Assembly: GCA_015056495.1 (NCBI GenBank)
Contig: SVGC01000014.1
Coordinates: forward strand, 1 to 64,000
Direction of reading: 5' to 3'
From: Butyrivibrio sp.
Lineage (GTDB): Bacteria; Bacillota; Clostridia; Lachnospirales; Lachnospiraceae
DNA: 64,000 nt
A program made the position numbers and the translations under genes. Within the stretch, counting starts at the first letter, position 1. Each line of letters opens with the position of its first letter. Shown piece after piece: positions 16,974 through 26,170 of the stretch. The notes below the pieces were generated by a model. The model did no database searches. It had not been told where the DNA came from and saw nothing but the letters and a program-made list of their open reading frames with translations.

Positions 16974-17184
16974 GTGAGTCACCGGGGACGTATCAAAATG
17001 ACTCATTGTGTATATATTTTGTGTGAGTACAAATAGAAATCCGCACTGGCTGCGGATTTCGTGAGAACATGATTCAAGAGGCAAATAGGCTCTGCGACGT
17101 AGTCGCCTTTAAATAGCCTATTTGCAGTATTTTTGCCATGAAGTGGCAAAAATGAGTCATTTTGATACGTCCCCAGTGACTCAC
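16974..17184. repeat. REP-flanked three-hairpin element, copy 1
   Basis: 211 bp. Terminal inverted repeats of 34 bp (16974-17007 and 17151-17184) differ at one base. Inside are three hairpins: hp1 10 bp (17036-17045/17051-17060, loop CTGGC), hp2 10 bp (17081-17090/17116-17125) with an inner 5-bp stem, and hp3 10 bp (17129-17138/17144-17153), which is partly shared with the right terminal repeat. A degenerate extra half-repeat lies at 16954-16980, beginning at the TAA of the chemoreceptor gene. The 17185-17359 stretch beyond it is AT-rich and shows no gene. Copies 2 and 3 are at 28535 and 30828. Confidence 0.85.
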
Positions 17185-17359
17185 TTTTTTTATTCATTCC
17201 TGCACATTCCCCACACAGCCATGTATTCCACATACCGTAATATTATAGTCACAATATTGTATGCGGATTAAAATGGATGTACAATATATAGTGTATGGCT
17301 TGGGTATATCCTATACCTGAAATGAGCCATTTATGATCTGTTTGGGGGATGAAGTGAAC

Positions 17360-19828
17360 ATGGAGAAACAAGAGGAAAAGGCTGGAAATAGCTTTATGTT
17401 AAAGATTTGCGCTTTCATAGTAGATAAGCGGAATCTTTTCTTTTTGATATACGCAATTCTGTGTATATTTTCAGTTATAGCAAGAGGATGGGTTGGAGTT
17501 GAAAACCAGCTGTCAGAGTATCTTCCGGATACTTCAGAGACCAGGCAGGGACTTGACCTTATGGAAGAGCAGTTTACTACCTATGGCACTACCAAAGTCA
17601 TGGTAGCCAATATCTCCTATGATCAGGCACTGGAAATACAAAGCGACCTGGAGCAGATCGATGGCATTTTTTCAGTAGATGTAGATGAGTCTGAAAAACA
17701 CTATGCTAATGGGTCAGCTCTTTTTGACATTACTTTTGATTATGATGAAAGTGATGATCAGTGTTTGGTGCTGTTGGATCAGGTAAAAGAGTATTTTGAT
17801 GGATATGACTATTATCTGTCAACTTCACTGGGAGATACACAGTCAGAGCTTATTGCAGCAGAGATGAATGTTATCTCTGTAATAGTTGTTATTGTTGTTG
17901 TGGCTGTACTTTTGCTTACAAGCCAGGCATATGCAGAAGTTCCGGTTTTGTTATTGACCTTTGGAAGTGCTGCCCTTGTTCAGATGGGAACAAACTTCCT
18001 TCTTGGAACTATTTCTTTTGTATCCAATTCAGTAACTATAGTTCTTCAGCTGGCTCTCTCTGTAGACTATGCCGTCATATTCCTCAACAGGTATAAAGAG
18101 GAACATGCCAATTTGCCTGCCAGAGATGCCTGTATTGTTGCTCTTTCAAAATCCATTCCAGAGATATCAGGAAGCTCCCTTACAACCATAGGCGGACTTA
18201 TTGCAATGTTGTTCATGCAGTTTGGAATAGGTTCTGATATGGGTATAGTTTTGATCAAAGCCATATTGCTCAGTCTTTTATCAGTATTTCTTTTGATGCC
18301 TGGAATCATCATGCTTTTTGCAGGACTTATGGAAAAAACCAAGCATAAAAACTTTATTCCTGAAATCCCATTTGTAGGGAAATTTGCTTATTACAGTAGA
18401 TATATAATTGCACCGGCATTTGTAGTAGTGATCATTATAGCCAACAGGCTCTCTTCCAATACCCCATATGTTTATGGATATTCCAAGATCACTCCACCTC
18501 TAACCAATGCAGTGCAGGCTGCTCAGGACATGCAGGATGACAATTTCCAGTCTGATAATATGGTAGCACTGGTATTTCCTGCAGGAGATTATGAGAGAGA
18601 AAAACGTCTTATAGACAATCTTTTGACATACTCAGAAGTCTCGTCCATCACAGGACTTGCCAATACTGAGGCTTTAAATGGATACACATTAACAGAGAAG
18701 CTCTCACCAAGGCAGTTCTCAGAGTTATTGAACATAGATTATGAAGTGGCAGAACTGGTATATGCAGCATATGCGGTCAATGATGAAGATTATGCCAAAG
18801 CAGTCAATGGCCTTGCCAATTATAAGGTTCCACTCATTGATATGTTCATGTTTGTTTATCAGGAGGTTGAAGAAGGCTATGTGACACTGGATGATGAACT
18901 TATGCAGCAGCTCGAAGATGCCAACAGGATGATGACCTTTGCCAAGGACCAGCTGCAGGGGCCGGAGTATTCCCGTATATTGGTATATCTGACACTTCCT
19001 GAAGAATCTGATGAGACCTTTGCTTTTATAGATCAGCTCCATACCATCACTGAAAAATATTATGATGCAGATAAGATATTTGTTGTGGGCGAATCCGTCA
19101 GCCAGTATGATCTGAAAAAGTGCTTTGCAAGAGACAATACTGTTACCAGTGTCATCTCAATCCTGGCAGTTCTTGTGGTACTTCTTTTTACATTCAAATC
19201 TGCAGGAATGCCGGTGCTGTTGATTGTAGTTATCCAGGGATGTATCTGGATCAATTTCTCCATACCTGCAATACAACACGACAACCTCTTTTTCCTGGGG
19301 TACCTGATCGTAAGCTCTATTCAGATGGGTGCCAATATTGACTATGCGATCGTTATTGCAGGTCGCTACACAGAGCTTCGTGAGACTATGGGCAAAAAAG
19401 ATGCCATTGTAAATACCATGAATCTCTCGTTCCCGACTATCATCACATCCGGCACCATGCTTGCAGTGGCAGGCACACTGATCGGTAAGATGACATCAGA
19501 TTGCGCAATATACGGAATTGGAAAATGTCTTGGAAGAGGAACAATAATCTCAATATTGATAACCATGTTTGTACTGCCCCAGATACTGCTGGTGGGTGAT
19601 AAAGTCATTGAGCTGTCTGCATTTGTTATGAATATGCCTATCAGAACTACCCAGAGAAGTGGAACTATGCGTATCGATGGTGTAGTAAGAGGACGAATTG
19701 AAGGTGAAGTGACAGGTGTTGTACATGCTGTTGTCAAAGGTAACATTGCTGCCTTTGTTGAGAATGGCGACGTCAAGATGGTAAGCGAAGATGTGCCATA
19801 TTATTATTCAGAAGAGGAGGATGTCTGA
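17360..19828 (+). CDS. MMPL/RND-family membrane exporter
   Basis: 822 residues. One N-terminal membrane helix, a large extracellular loop, then a block of helices (about residues 165-345); a second extracellular domain and a second helix block (about 590-770) repeat this, the classic RND duplication. The short cytoplasmic tail is unusual: it has alternating Gly/Val repeats (RGRIEGEVTGVVHAVVKG), which resemble a small beta-helix as in bactofilins. GGGGGATG upstream supports the ATG at 17360; an in-frame ATG at 17333 is less likely. The adjacent GLUG protein starts at once after it. MMPL proteins export lipids or envelope components; the cargo is unknown here. Confidence 0.85.
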   Translation: MEKQEEKAGNSFMLKICAFIVDKRNLFFLIYAILCIFSVIARGWVGVENQLSEYLPDTSETRQGLDLMEEQFTTYGTTKVMVANISYDQALEIQSDLEQIDGIFSVDVDESEKHYANGSALFDITFDYDESDDQCLVLLDQVKEYFDGYDYYLSTSLGDTQSELIAAEMNVISVIVVIVVVAVLLLTSQAYAEVPVLLLTFGSAALVQMGTNFLLGTISFVSNSVTIVLQLALSVDYAVIFLNRYKEEHANLPARDACIVALSKSIPEISGSSLTTIGGLIAMLFMQFGIGSDMGIVLIKAILLSLLSVFLLMPGIIMLFAGLMEKTKHKNFIPEIPFVGKFAYYSRYIIAPAFVVVIIIANRLSSNTPYVYGYSKITPPLTNAVQAAQDMQDDNFQSDNMVALVFPAGDYEREKRLIDNLLTYSEVSSITGLANTEALNGYTLTEKLSPRQFSELLNIDYEVAELVYAAYAVNDEDYAKAVNGLANYKVPLIDMFMFVYQEVEEGYVTLDDELMQQLEDANRMMTFAKDQLQGPEYSRILVYLTLPEESDETFAFIDQLHTITEKYYDADKIFVVGESVSQYDLKKCFARDNTVTSVISILAVLVVLLFTFKSAGMPVLLIVVIQGCIWINFSIPAIQHDNLFFLGYLIVSSIQMGANIDYAIVIAGRYTELRETMGKKDAIVNTMNLSFPTIITSGTMLAVAGTLIGKMTSDCAIYGIGKCLGRGTIISILITMFVLPQILLVGDKVIELSAFVMNMPIRTTQRSGTMRIDGVVRGRIEGEVTGVVHAVVKGNIAAFVENGDVKMVSEDVPYYYSEEEDV

Positions 19829-19829
19829 T

Positions 19830-22800
19830 ATGAAAAAGAGGTTATGCATACTCCTACTTGGACTGATAATAGCAACAACTCCTGCCATGAGCGTTATGGC
19901 AGAGGAGACAAGTAGCACAGTTACTACAGGCACTATGAATGACGCTCTGGAAGATGAAACGGATGTTGATGAAGACATCAGAGAAGAAATAGAAGAAGAG
20001 ATCCCGGATGAGATAGAAGAAATCCGGATCAGTACAGCTGAGGAGTTTATGGATCTTGCCTCGAAATGCAGCCTGGATACCTGGTCAGTAAATAAAAAAG
20101 TAATTTTGATGAATGACATTTCACTTATAGGCTGCTCTTTTGCAGGCATACCGACTTTTGGCGGAACCTTTGATGGAATGGGACATACTATAAGTGATCT
20201 GAATGTAAGAGATGGCGTATCCTATACAGGACTGTTTTGCAGTACCCAGAAAACTGCAGTCATCAGCAATCTCAAAGTAAGCGGTACGGTGATCCCTTCG
20301 GGAAATCAGATAGTTATAGGAGGAATTGTTGGAGACAATTCAGGCCTTATAAGTGATTGCAGCTTTGATGGTATAGTATCAGGAAGCGATTATACTGGTG
20401 CGATAGTTGGTATCAATGAGCTGACAGGAGATATAAGAAATTGTACAAATAGTGGTTATATCAATGGAACCCACTTTACCGGAGGAATAGCTGGTGAAAA
20501 TATGGGAAATATCTTTGGTTGTACCAATTCTGCTCTTGTTAATACTACAAATACAGATACACAGATAACAGTTGATGCCATGCAGACTCTCAATACTGTG
20601 CTGGCCATAATCAAAAATGGAAACAGCAGCTCTGAGTCAGCCAATGCCGATGTTACAGTCACTGATACAGGAGGAATAGCAGGACTGTCTCTTGGAATCA
20701 TAAGGAGATGTGTAAATAACGGAGATGTAGGATACGAGCACGTTGGGTACAATGTGGGCGGCATAGTTGGAAGACAGTCAGGCTATGTGTGCAGATGTAC
20801 CAATAACGCTTTTATCCAGGGTAGAAAAGATGTGGGAGGTATCGTCGGTCAGGCTGAACCATATATTACAGTTGACCTGAGTTCGGATGTGGCTTATCAG
20901 TTAACGGAAGCTATAAGTAAGCTCCACGACATAGTGACAGTAACGTTGAACGATACGAGAAATCAGTCGGATGTCATCAGCAACAGATTGTCAGCAATTC
21001 AGCAATTTACTTCCAAAGCCATAGATGACGTAAGGTATATAGCCAGCGGAACTGTTGATTATGCCAATGGCGTGTCAGGAGCGGCTACAGAGGCTTTCTC
21101 AAGAGTAGACTATATTCTGGAAGAGTCATCCAAGAGTGGTGGCGTCATTGATAATGCAGAGAGTGCAGCCAAAAATGTCAGTAAATCTGCAGGGGAACTT
21201 GTAGATGCAGTAAATGACTTGGAGATTGAGCAGTACATGGATGATACAGACAAGAGGACGTACCAGACAGCCAAAGACACCCTCAGCAGTATCAGAAGTC
21301 AGTCTAACTATCTGACTCAGGACTACTATAACAGTGATGAAAGTAAATACCGCTATAACACCTATATTGTGTATCATAGAGGTGACAAAAGTGACTTGAA
21401 ATACTATGATGAAAATGATGTTGAGATTGCTGATCCTACTACCAGTTCATCAGGGACATGGAAGCATTCAACTGATATGGCTACCTTCCCGGTATCATCT
21501 TCAGATTCAAGATATGATGCAGATATAGCCCTATATAATAGTGCACAGTCTGACGTGGCATCTGGAGCAGAGACCTATGTAAAAGAGAACTATACAAGTC
21601 CGGTTGACGAAGTCCAAGGAATAGTTGATCAAACTGCATTGGTTCCAGAATATGCATACGACAGAGATCTGAGAAATGCTTCAGCTGATATGACTGTGCT
21701 GGTTCAGCGTTATTCACAGTATGCATCTGACGCTGCACGGGCAGATGCAAGCAAGGCAATGAACTCTCTGGATGCAGCATCTGATGATCTTCAAGGTGCT
21801 ACAACAGGTACTAAGAGCATAATAAATAACCTTGCAGGAAGAGATGATATATCTTTTCCACAGTTCAGTGCAGAGTACAAAGCTCATACCACTTCTCTTG
21901 CAGACAATATGCAGGGCATGAATGACAACTTTGGCCTTCTTAATACCGATGTTAATAATGCAACAGGTATTCTGGTGGATGATCTTCAAGCAATGAATGA
22001 TCAGTTCAACACCATAATGCTTTTATATACAGACGCTATTGATGGCGTTCTTGAGATGGATTATACAGCTGCCTTTGATGATGTCTCTTTTGACGAGGCT
22101 GAGACCTGTACCGATGCAACCATAGACAGCTGCCTTAATTATGGAATAGTAGAAGGAGATATTGATAGCTCTGGAATAGCTGGAACTATGGCTATCGAGT
22201 ATGACTTTGATAAAGAAAGTGATGTAACAGGTATTTCTGATTCCAAGCTCAATTCATCTTATCTGACTAAGTGCGTTTTGAGAGGCAATAAGAATTATGC
22301 TGATGCAGTAAGTGAGAAGAGCTATGCTGGAGGTATCTGCGGACTTCAGGAGATGGGAACCATCATTTATTGTTTTAACACGGGCAATATCAAATCTGCT
22401 TCAGGCGAGTACGTGGGCGGTGTTGTGGGCAGTTCGCTATCATACGTGGTTGGCTCAGAGTCCAAGGGAATCCTGACCGGAAGTACATACGTTGGAGGAA
22501 TTGCAGGAGATGGAACCCACATCAGCGATTGTACGACTATTGTAAAAATCCAGGATGCTGAGAACTGGTATGGAGCCATTGCCGGTCATGTGTCTGAAGA
22601 AGGCGTGGTAAGAAATAATTATTTTGTAAGTGATGAACTTGCAGGTATAAACAATGTCAGCTATTCGCTAAAGGCTGAGCCTGTAGAGTATGACAGCAGC
22701 GTTCTTTCAAGAGAGTTTGGACACCTTACTATTTCTTTTGTCTTAAGCGATGAAGAAGATCAGCTTATCAAGAAAATCAGTAGGAGCTTTGGCTCAAGTC

Positions 22801-23579
22801 TGAAGGAAACTGATTATCCTGAGGTGGATGAAAAAGAAGGATATTATGTAGTCTGGAGCCAGGACAGCATAGATAAAGTTATGACAGATCAGGTAATTAC
22901 AGCAACTTATGTGAAATACAGGACCACCATTGCTGAAGCAGATCCTGACAGCAAGCTGCATCAGAGTGAGCTACTGGTAGATGGAGAGTTCAAGGAAGAT
23001 GACGTACTTCAGGTCGATAAGGAAGTTTTTCTTGATAAGGATATTCTGGAGGATGTTGTAAAAAATGATCTGAGGAATAATGTAGATTATGAAAAGATAC
23101 ACCTTGTGATCCCGGATGATGGCCAGTCTATCCATCAGATCAGATATAAACCTGAGAGTGATTATGCAACGAAGGTGGAGAGCTATGAATTATATCTTGT
23201 AAATGGTGATAGTGAAGAGCTGATCGAGGCTACAGGAAAAATGGGCGAGTACGACACCTACAATCTGTCAGGCAATGACGTGGTACTGGTGGTGCGCTTT
23301 AAAGGCATTGCCACAAGATACTATAAGTACTTTATTATCTGCCTGATTCTGTTCCTGGTGCTCATAGCGATATTAGTTATTACTTTCATTGTGATCCATA
23401 GACATAAGGATAAACTGCCGAAGGCCATCAATAAGATCGCCAAGAATGTTTCGGAAAAAATAGAGAGTAAAGAGCAGATCTTCTATGATGAAAATGCACA
23501 TCATGAGGAAGAAAAAGATGATACAGAAAAAGAAGAAGCAGGAGAATCAGATCCTGAAGAATCAGTTGATAAGGAGTAA
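19830..23579 (+). CDS. Large membrane-anchored surface protein with GLUG repeats
   Basis: 1249 residues from the ATG at 19830 (AGGAGG at 19815-19820); it starts one base after the MMPL stop. A signal peptide ends near MSVMAEE. An acidic stretch follows, then GLUG-type repeats (about residues 95-345, e.g. GGIVGDNSGLISDCSF and GGIAGENMGNIFGCTNS) and again about 790-930. Between them is a long helical, probably coiled-coil, region (about 350-770). The C-terminus has one membrane helix (FIICLILFLVLIAILVIT) and an acidic/basic cytoplasmic tail. The protein is thus extracellular and anchored. Tight coupling to the MMPL exporter suggests a joint machine for export or envelope assembly. No enzyme motif seen. 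Confidence 0.8.
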   Translation: MKKRLCILLLGLIIATTPAMSVMAEETSSTVTTGTMNDALEDETDVDEDIREEIEEEIPDEIEEIRISTAEEFMDLASKCSLDTWSVNKKVILMNDISLIGCSFAGIPTFGGTFDGMGHTISDLNVRDGVSYTGLFCSTQKTAVISNLKVSGTVIPSGNQIVIGGIVGDNSGLISDCSFDGIVSGSDYTGAIVGINELTGDIRNCTNSGYINGTHFTGGIAGENMGNIFGCTNSALVNTTNTDTQITVDAMQTLNTVLAIIKNGNSSSESANADVTVTDTGGIAGLSLGIIRRCVNNGDVGYEHVGYNVGGIVGRQSGYVCRCTNNAFIQGRKDVGGIVGQAEPYITVDLSSDVAYQLTEAISKLHDIVTVTLNDTRNQSDVISNRLSAIQQFTSKAIDDVRYIASGTVDYANGVSGAATEAFSRVDYILEESSKSGGVIDNAESAAKNVSKSAGELVDAVNDLEIEQYMDDTDKRTYQTAKDTLSSIRSQSNYLTQDYYNSDESKYRYNTYIVYHRGDKSDLKYYDENDVEIADPTTSSSGTWKHSTDMATFPVSSSDSRYDADIALYNSAQSDVASGAETYVKENYTSPVDEVQGIVDQTALVPEYAYDRDLRNASADMTVLVQRYSQYASDAARADASKAMNSLDAASDDLQGATTGTKSIINNLAGRDDISFPQFSAEYKAHTTSLADNMQGMNDNFGLLNTDVNNATGILVDDLQAMNDQFNTIMLLYTDAIDGVLEMDYTAAFDDVSFDEAETCTDATIDSCLNYGIVEGDIDSSGIAGTMAIEYDFDKESDVTGISDSKLNSSYLTKCVLRGNKNYADAVSEKSYAGGICGLQEMGTIIYCFNTGNIKSASGEYVGGVVGSSLSYVVGSESKGILTGSTYVGGIAGDGTHISDCTTIVKIQDAENWYGAIAGHVSEEGVVRNNYFVSDELAGINNVSYSLKAEPVEYDSSVLSREFGHLTISFVLSDEEDQLIKKISRSFGSSLKETDYPEVDEKEGYYVVWSQDSIDKVMTDQVITATYVKYRTTIAEADPDSKLHQSELLVDGEFKEDDVLQVDKEVFLDKDILEDVVKNDLRNNVDYEKIHLVIPDDGQSIHQIRYKPESDYATKVESYELYLVNGDSEELIEATGKMGEYDTYNLSGNDVVLVVRFKGIATRYYKYFIICLILFLVLIAILVITFIVIHRHKDKLPKAINKIAKNVSEKIESKEQIFYDENAHHEEEKDDTEKEEAGESDPEESVDKE

Positions 23580-23586
23580 ATAATTT

Positions 23587-23651
23587 TGAGTCAGTGAGGT
23601 GTGACGAAAAGTGAGCTATTATTTCACTTTTGACACACTTCAGCTGACTCA
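23587..23651. repeat. Divergent REP-like palindrome
   Basis: The tips TGAGTCAG and CTGACTCA match the family, but the GGGGACGTATCA core is replaced by a different imperfectly paired sequence (GAAAAGTGA / TTCACTTTTG). It starts 7 bases after the stop of the GLUG gene. Confidence 0.65.
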
Positions 23652-23850
23652 TTTTTGTATCATAGGAAATTGCTTTCCTATGATACAAAAAACGCTCCGC
23701 TAAGGATGCGCACTCGCGCGATAGGTAAATGTTGCATAAATGCAACCGCGCTCGGCGCGAGAATGTCGCAAGCGACATTCTTTTGCATATTAGATTTAGC
23801 GCTGCGCTCCCATAACTCGGTCTCGATTTGCCAAGTGTGATACAATATCT
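23652..23850. repeat. Array of hairpins with GC-rich interior
   Basis: First a perfect 18-bp stem (23652-23669/23674-23691, loop TTGC) with T residues on its 5' side and A residues on its 3' side, so it is not an intrinsic terminator. Then a GC-rich stretch unlike its surroundings, containing GTTGCAT-AA-ATGCAAC, a GCGC-rich pair and GAATGTCG-CAAG-CGACATTC. TGATACAA near the right end repeats the right arm of the first hairpin. No protein is plausible. It follows the REP at 23587 as a cargo would. Confidence 0.6.
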
Positions 23851-23887
23851 TAGTGACTTAAGTGAGTGAGAAAATGGAAGTGTTAGA

Positions 23888-24769
23888 ATGAGTAATTTAT
23901 TAAAAAATGTAAGTAACAAATCTAAAGGTATTATCTGCATACTTTTTGCAGCGCTGGGATTTTCACTCATGACATTTTTTGTAAGATTGTCAGGTGATGT
24001 TCCTACAATGGAAAAGGCATTTTTTAGAAATGCAGTTGCTATAGTAGTATCACTTTTTCTTCTTATAAGATCGGGAGAAAAATTTGAGATCAAAAAAGGC
24101 TGCGGAACAGATATATTTTTCAGATGTCTTTTTGGAACCAGTGGGCTGATTGCCAATTTCTATGCAATAGACAGACTTAATATTGCAGATGCCAACATGC
24201 TGAATAAGTTGTCACCATTTTTTGCCATCATATTGTCTATTCCAATTCTGAAAGAAAAACCAAAGAAGCTTGATATATTAGCTGTTATTATAGCGTTTCT
24301 CGGAGCCATGCTCATAGTAAGACCTACAGGAAGCAATATGCAGCTTGTTCCAGCACTTATTGGACTATACGGAGGTTTTGGCGCCGGTACTGCATATGTA
24401 TTTGTAAGGAGACTTGGGAAAAAGGGAGAGCGCACGCCGATAATCGTTCTGTGCTTTTCGATTTTTTCAACTGTTATAACTATCCCATTTATCATTGCTG
24501 ATTTTGTAATGCTGAGTCCTATCCAGTTACTATTCCTGATATTGGCAGGTATGTCAGCAACTCTTGGACAGTTCGGTATTACTTCTGCATATAAATTCGC
24601 TCCTGCAAAAGAGATATCTGTATTTGATTATACACAGGTAATATTTGCTGCTATCCTTGGAATGTTGTTCCTTGGAGAAGTGCCTACAGTCCTGTCTGTA
24701 ATTGGCTATGTGGTCATTATAGGTGTTGCAGCTATGAGATGGAGATACAATTTAAAAAATGCTGATTGA
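23888..24769 (+). CDS. EamA/DMT-family membrane transporter
   Basis: 293 residues with ten hydrophobic segments in two repeats of five, the drug/metabolite transporter layout (EamA domains about 15-145 and 160-285). It begins after a short basic start and keeps the conserved helix ends (FLGAMLIVRPTG and FLGEVPTVLSVIGYVVII). Substrate cannot be deduced; members export amino acids, nucleosides or drugs. The ribosome site is weak (GGAAG). It is separated from the chromate transporter genes by about 100 bp. Confidence 0.85.
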   Translation: MSNLLKNVSNKSKGIICILFAALGFSLMTFFVRLSGDVPTMEKAFFRNAVAIVVSLFLLIRSGEKFEIKKGCGTDIFFRCLFGTSGLIANFYAIDRLNIADANMLNKLSPFFAIILSIPILKEKPKKLDILAVIIAFLGAMLIVRPTGSNMQLVPALIGLYGGFGAGTAYVFVRRLGKKGERTPIIVLCFSIFSTVITIPFIIADFVMLSPIQLLFLILAGMSATLGQFGITSAYKFAPAKEISVFDYTQVIFAAILGMLFLGEVPTVLSVIGYVVIIGVAAMRWRYNLKNAD

Positions 24770-24874
24770 GCTTGAATTTGTGGCACAACAAGTGCACTTT
24801 GAGGAATAATATAGTTGATCAACCAGTCCATTGTGGATAATTGAGGAATATATGAGCAAAACGGAGTACAGGAT

Positions 24875-25453
24875 ATGGATATAGATGTTAAGACTAAAAG
24901 AGCCAGGCTTAAAACATTATTTTTTTCAACCTTATATCTTAGCACCTTCACTTTTGGCGGAGGATATGTCATCATCTCACTTTTGAAAAAGAAGTTTGTT
25001 GATGAGCTTAAGTGGATAAACAATGAGGAAATGCTTGATTATGTGGCTATCGCCCAGTCGGCACCGGGACCTATTGCAGTTAATGGTGCGATCGTTATAG
25101 GCTACAAGGTATGCGGGTTGTGGGGAATCTTTTTTGCTGTTCTAGGTGCGGTCATACCGCCTTTTGTGATCTTAACTGTGATCTCAGCTTTTTACAGCAT
25201 ATTTAAGAGCAATCAGTATATTCAGGCTGCACTGTTTGGAATGAAATCCGGGGTAAGCGCCGTGATCGTGTCTGTGGTCTGGGATATGGCAGCAGGCGTT
25301 GTAAAATCAAAGGATGCACTGCTTATTGCTATAATGGTGATTGCTTTTATTCTTAATTACTATTTCAATGTGAATGCTGTTCTGATAATATTAAGTACGC
25401 TTGCTATTGGGATTGCAAGGTCACTGATCACAAGGAGGATTGCGAAAAGATGA
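24875..25453 (+). CDS. Chromate transporter family protein, first half
   Basis: 192 residues. The single CHR domain shows the family hallmarks STFTFGGGYVIISLLKK, a FVDELKW segment and APGPIAVNGA. Short CHR proteins work as pairs with opposite topology, and the second one overlaps this gene's stop by 4 bases. Family members carry chromate or related anions; the true substrate in an anaerobe is uncertain. Confidence 0.85.
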   Translation: MDIDVKTKRARLKTLFFSTLYLSTFTFGGGYVIISLLKKKFVDELKWINNEEMLDYVAIAQSAPGPIAVNGAIVIGYKVCGLWGIFFAVLGAVIPPFVILTVISAFYSIFKSNQYIQAALFGMKSGVSAVIVSVVWDMAAGVVKSKDALLIAIMVIAFILNYYFNVNAVLIILSTLAIGIARSLITRRIAKR

Positions 25454-26013
25454 TATATTTACAGTTATTTCTGGCTTTTCTCCAGGTAGGTGCATTTAGC
25501 TTTGGAGGCGGATATGCAGCTATGCCCCTTATCAGTGCCCAGGTGGTGGATAAGTATGGATGGCTGTCTGCTTCTGATTTTGCTGATCTTGTTACAATCT
25601 CTCAGATGACACCGGGACCAATTGCAATCAATGCTGCAACCTTTGTGGGAAATCAGCTTGCAGGAATTCCGGGAGCACTGGTAGCTACTATTGGCGTTAT
25701 TACACCATCATGTATATTTGTGACAATACTTGCTTTTCTGTATACGAGGTATAAGGAATTGTCGGTTTTAAAGGATGCGCTGTTGTCTCTAAGGCCTGCG
25801 GTAGTATCAATGATATTTGTAGCAGGTTTGATCATTCTTGTTCCGGCTATTTTTAAGTCTGGAGAGATAAGCTTTGCGGAGGGTAATTTTTCTATAAGGC
25901 CATTTCTTTTATTTATTGGAAGTGTTTTTGTATTAAGGAAGTTTAAGCTGGATCCGATCCTTGTGATGGTAGCATGCGGAGTAATAGAAGTGATATTTTA
26001 TGTTATGATATAA
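25450..26013 (+). CDS. Chromate transporter family protein, second half
   Basis: 187 residues with the paired CHR signatures (GAFSFGGGYAAMPLIS, TPGPIAINAATFVG). Its ATG lies in the last codons of the first half, giving tight coupling and likely a heterodimer. About five to six membrane helices. No terminator is evident after it. Confidence 0.85.
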   Translation: MIYLQLFLAFLQVGAFSFGGGYAAMPLISAQVVDKYGWLSASDFADLVTISQMTPGPIAINAATFVGNQLAGIPGALVATIGVITPSCIFVTILAFLYTRYKELSVLKDALLSLRPAVVSMIFVAGLIILVPAIFKSGEISFAEGNFSIRPFLLFIGSVFVLRKFKLDPILVMVACGVIEVIFYVMI

Positions 26014-26035
26014 GATATAGTTTGCATATTGTCAT

Positions 26036-26054
26036 AATAATGATAATAATTTGA
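26036..26054 (+). promoter_or_regulatory. Fur-box-like site upstream of feoB
   Basis: The sequence around ATAATGATAAT agrees with the 19-bp Fur consensus at 14 of 19 positions. It lies about 120 bp before the FeoAB gene, which fits iron-dependent repression. A DtxR-type regulator is an alternative. Confidence 0.5.
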
Positions 26055-26170
26055 AGCGTTATTTCCGATAATATTTTTGAAGGTTTGAATTACAGGAATA
26101 TTATGATTAGTAAAATGGCGTAAGTCTTTTATAGTTTAACACGCCGGTTAGGTTAGAAAAGGTAATATAA

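Noticed and set aside
16974-17184. Riboswitch or cis-leader interpretation of the three-hairpin module
   Set aside because: Copies lie after stop codons, in both orientations, and between convergent genes, so a consistent cis-regulatory role does not fit.
17003-17233. Minus-strand open frame of 76 codons with an apparently ordinary protein
   Set aside because: It lies inside the repeat element at 16974-17184, and a similar peptide appears in the frame at 28468-28809 only because the two elements are the same DNA. No ribosome site.
19366-19776. 136-codon open frame on the minus strand inside the MMPL gene
   Set aside because: It is antisense to a strongly conserved membrane domain and has a low-complexity Ser/Thr/Ile/Pro composition typical of shadows.
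23652-23691. 18-bp hairpin as terminator of the GLUG gene
   Set aside because: T residues are on the 5' arm and A residues on the 3' arm, the reverse of an intrinsic terminator on either strand.
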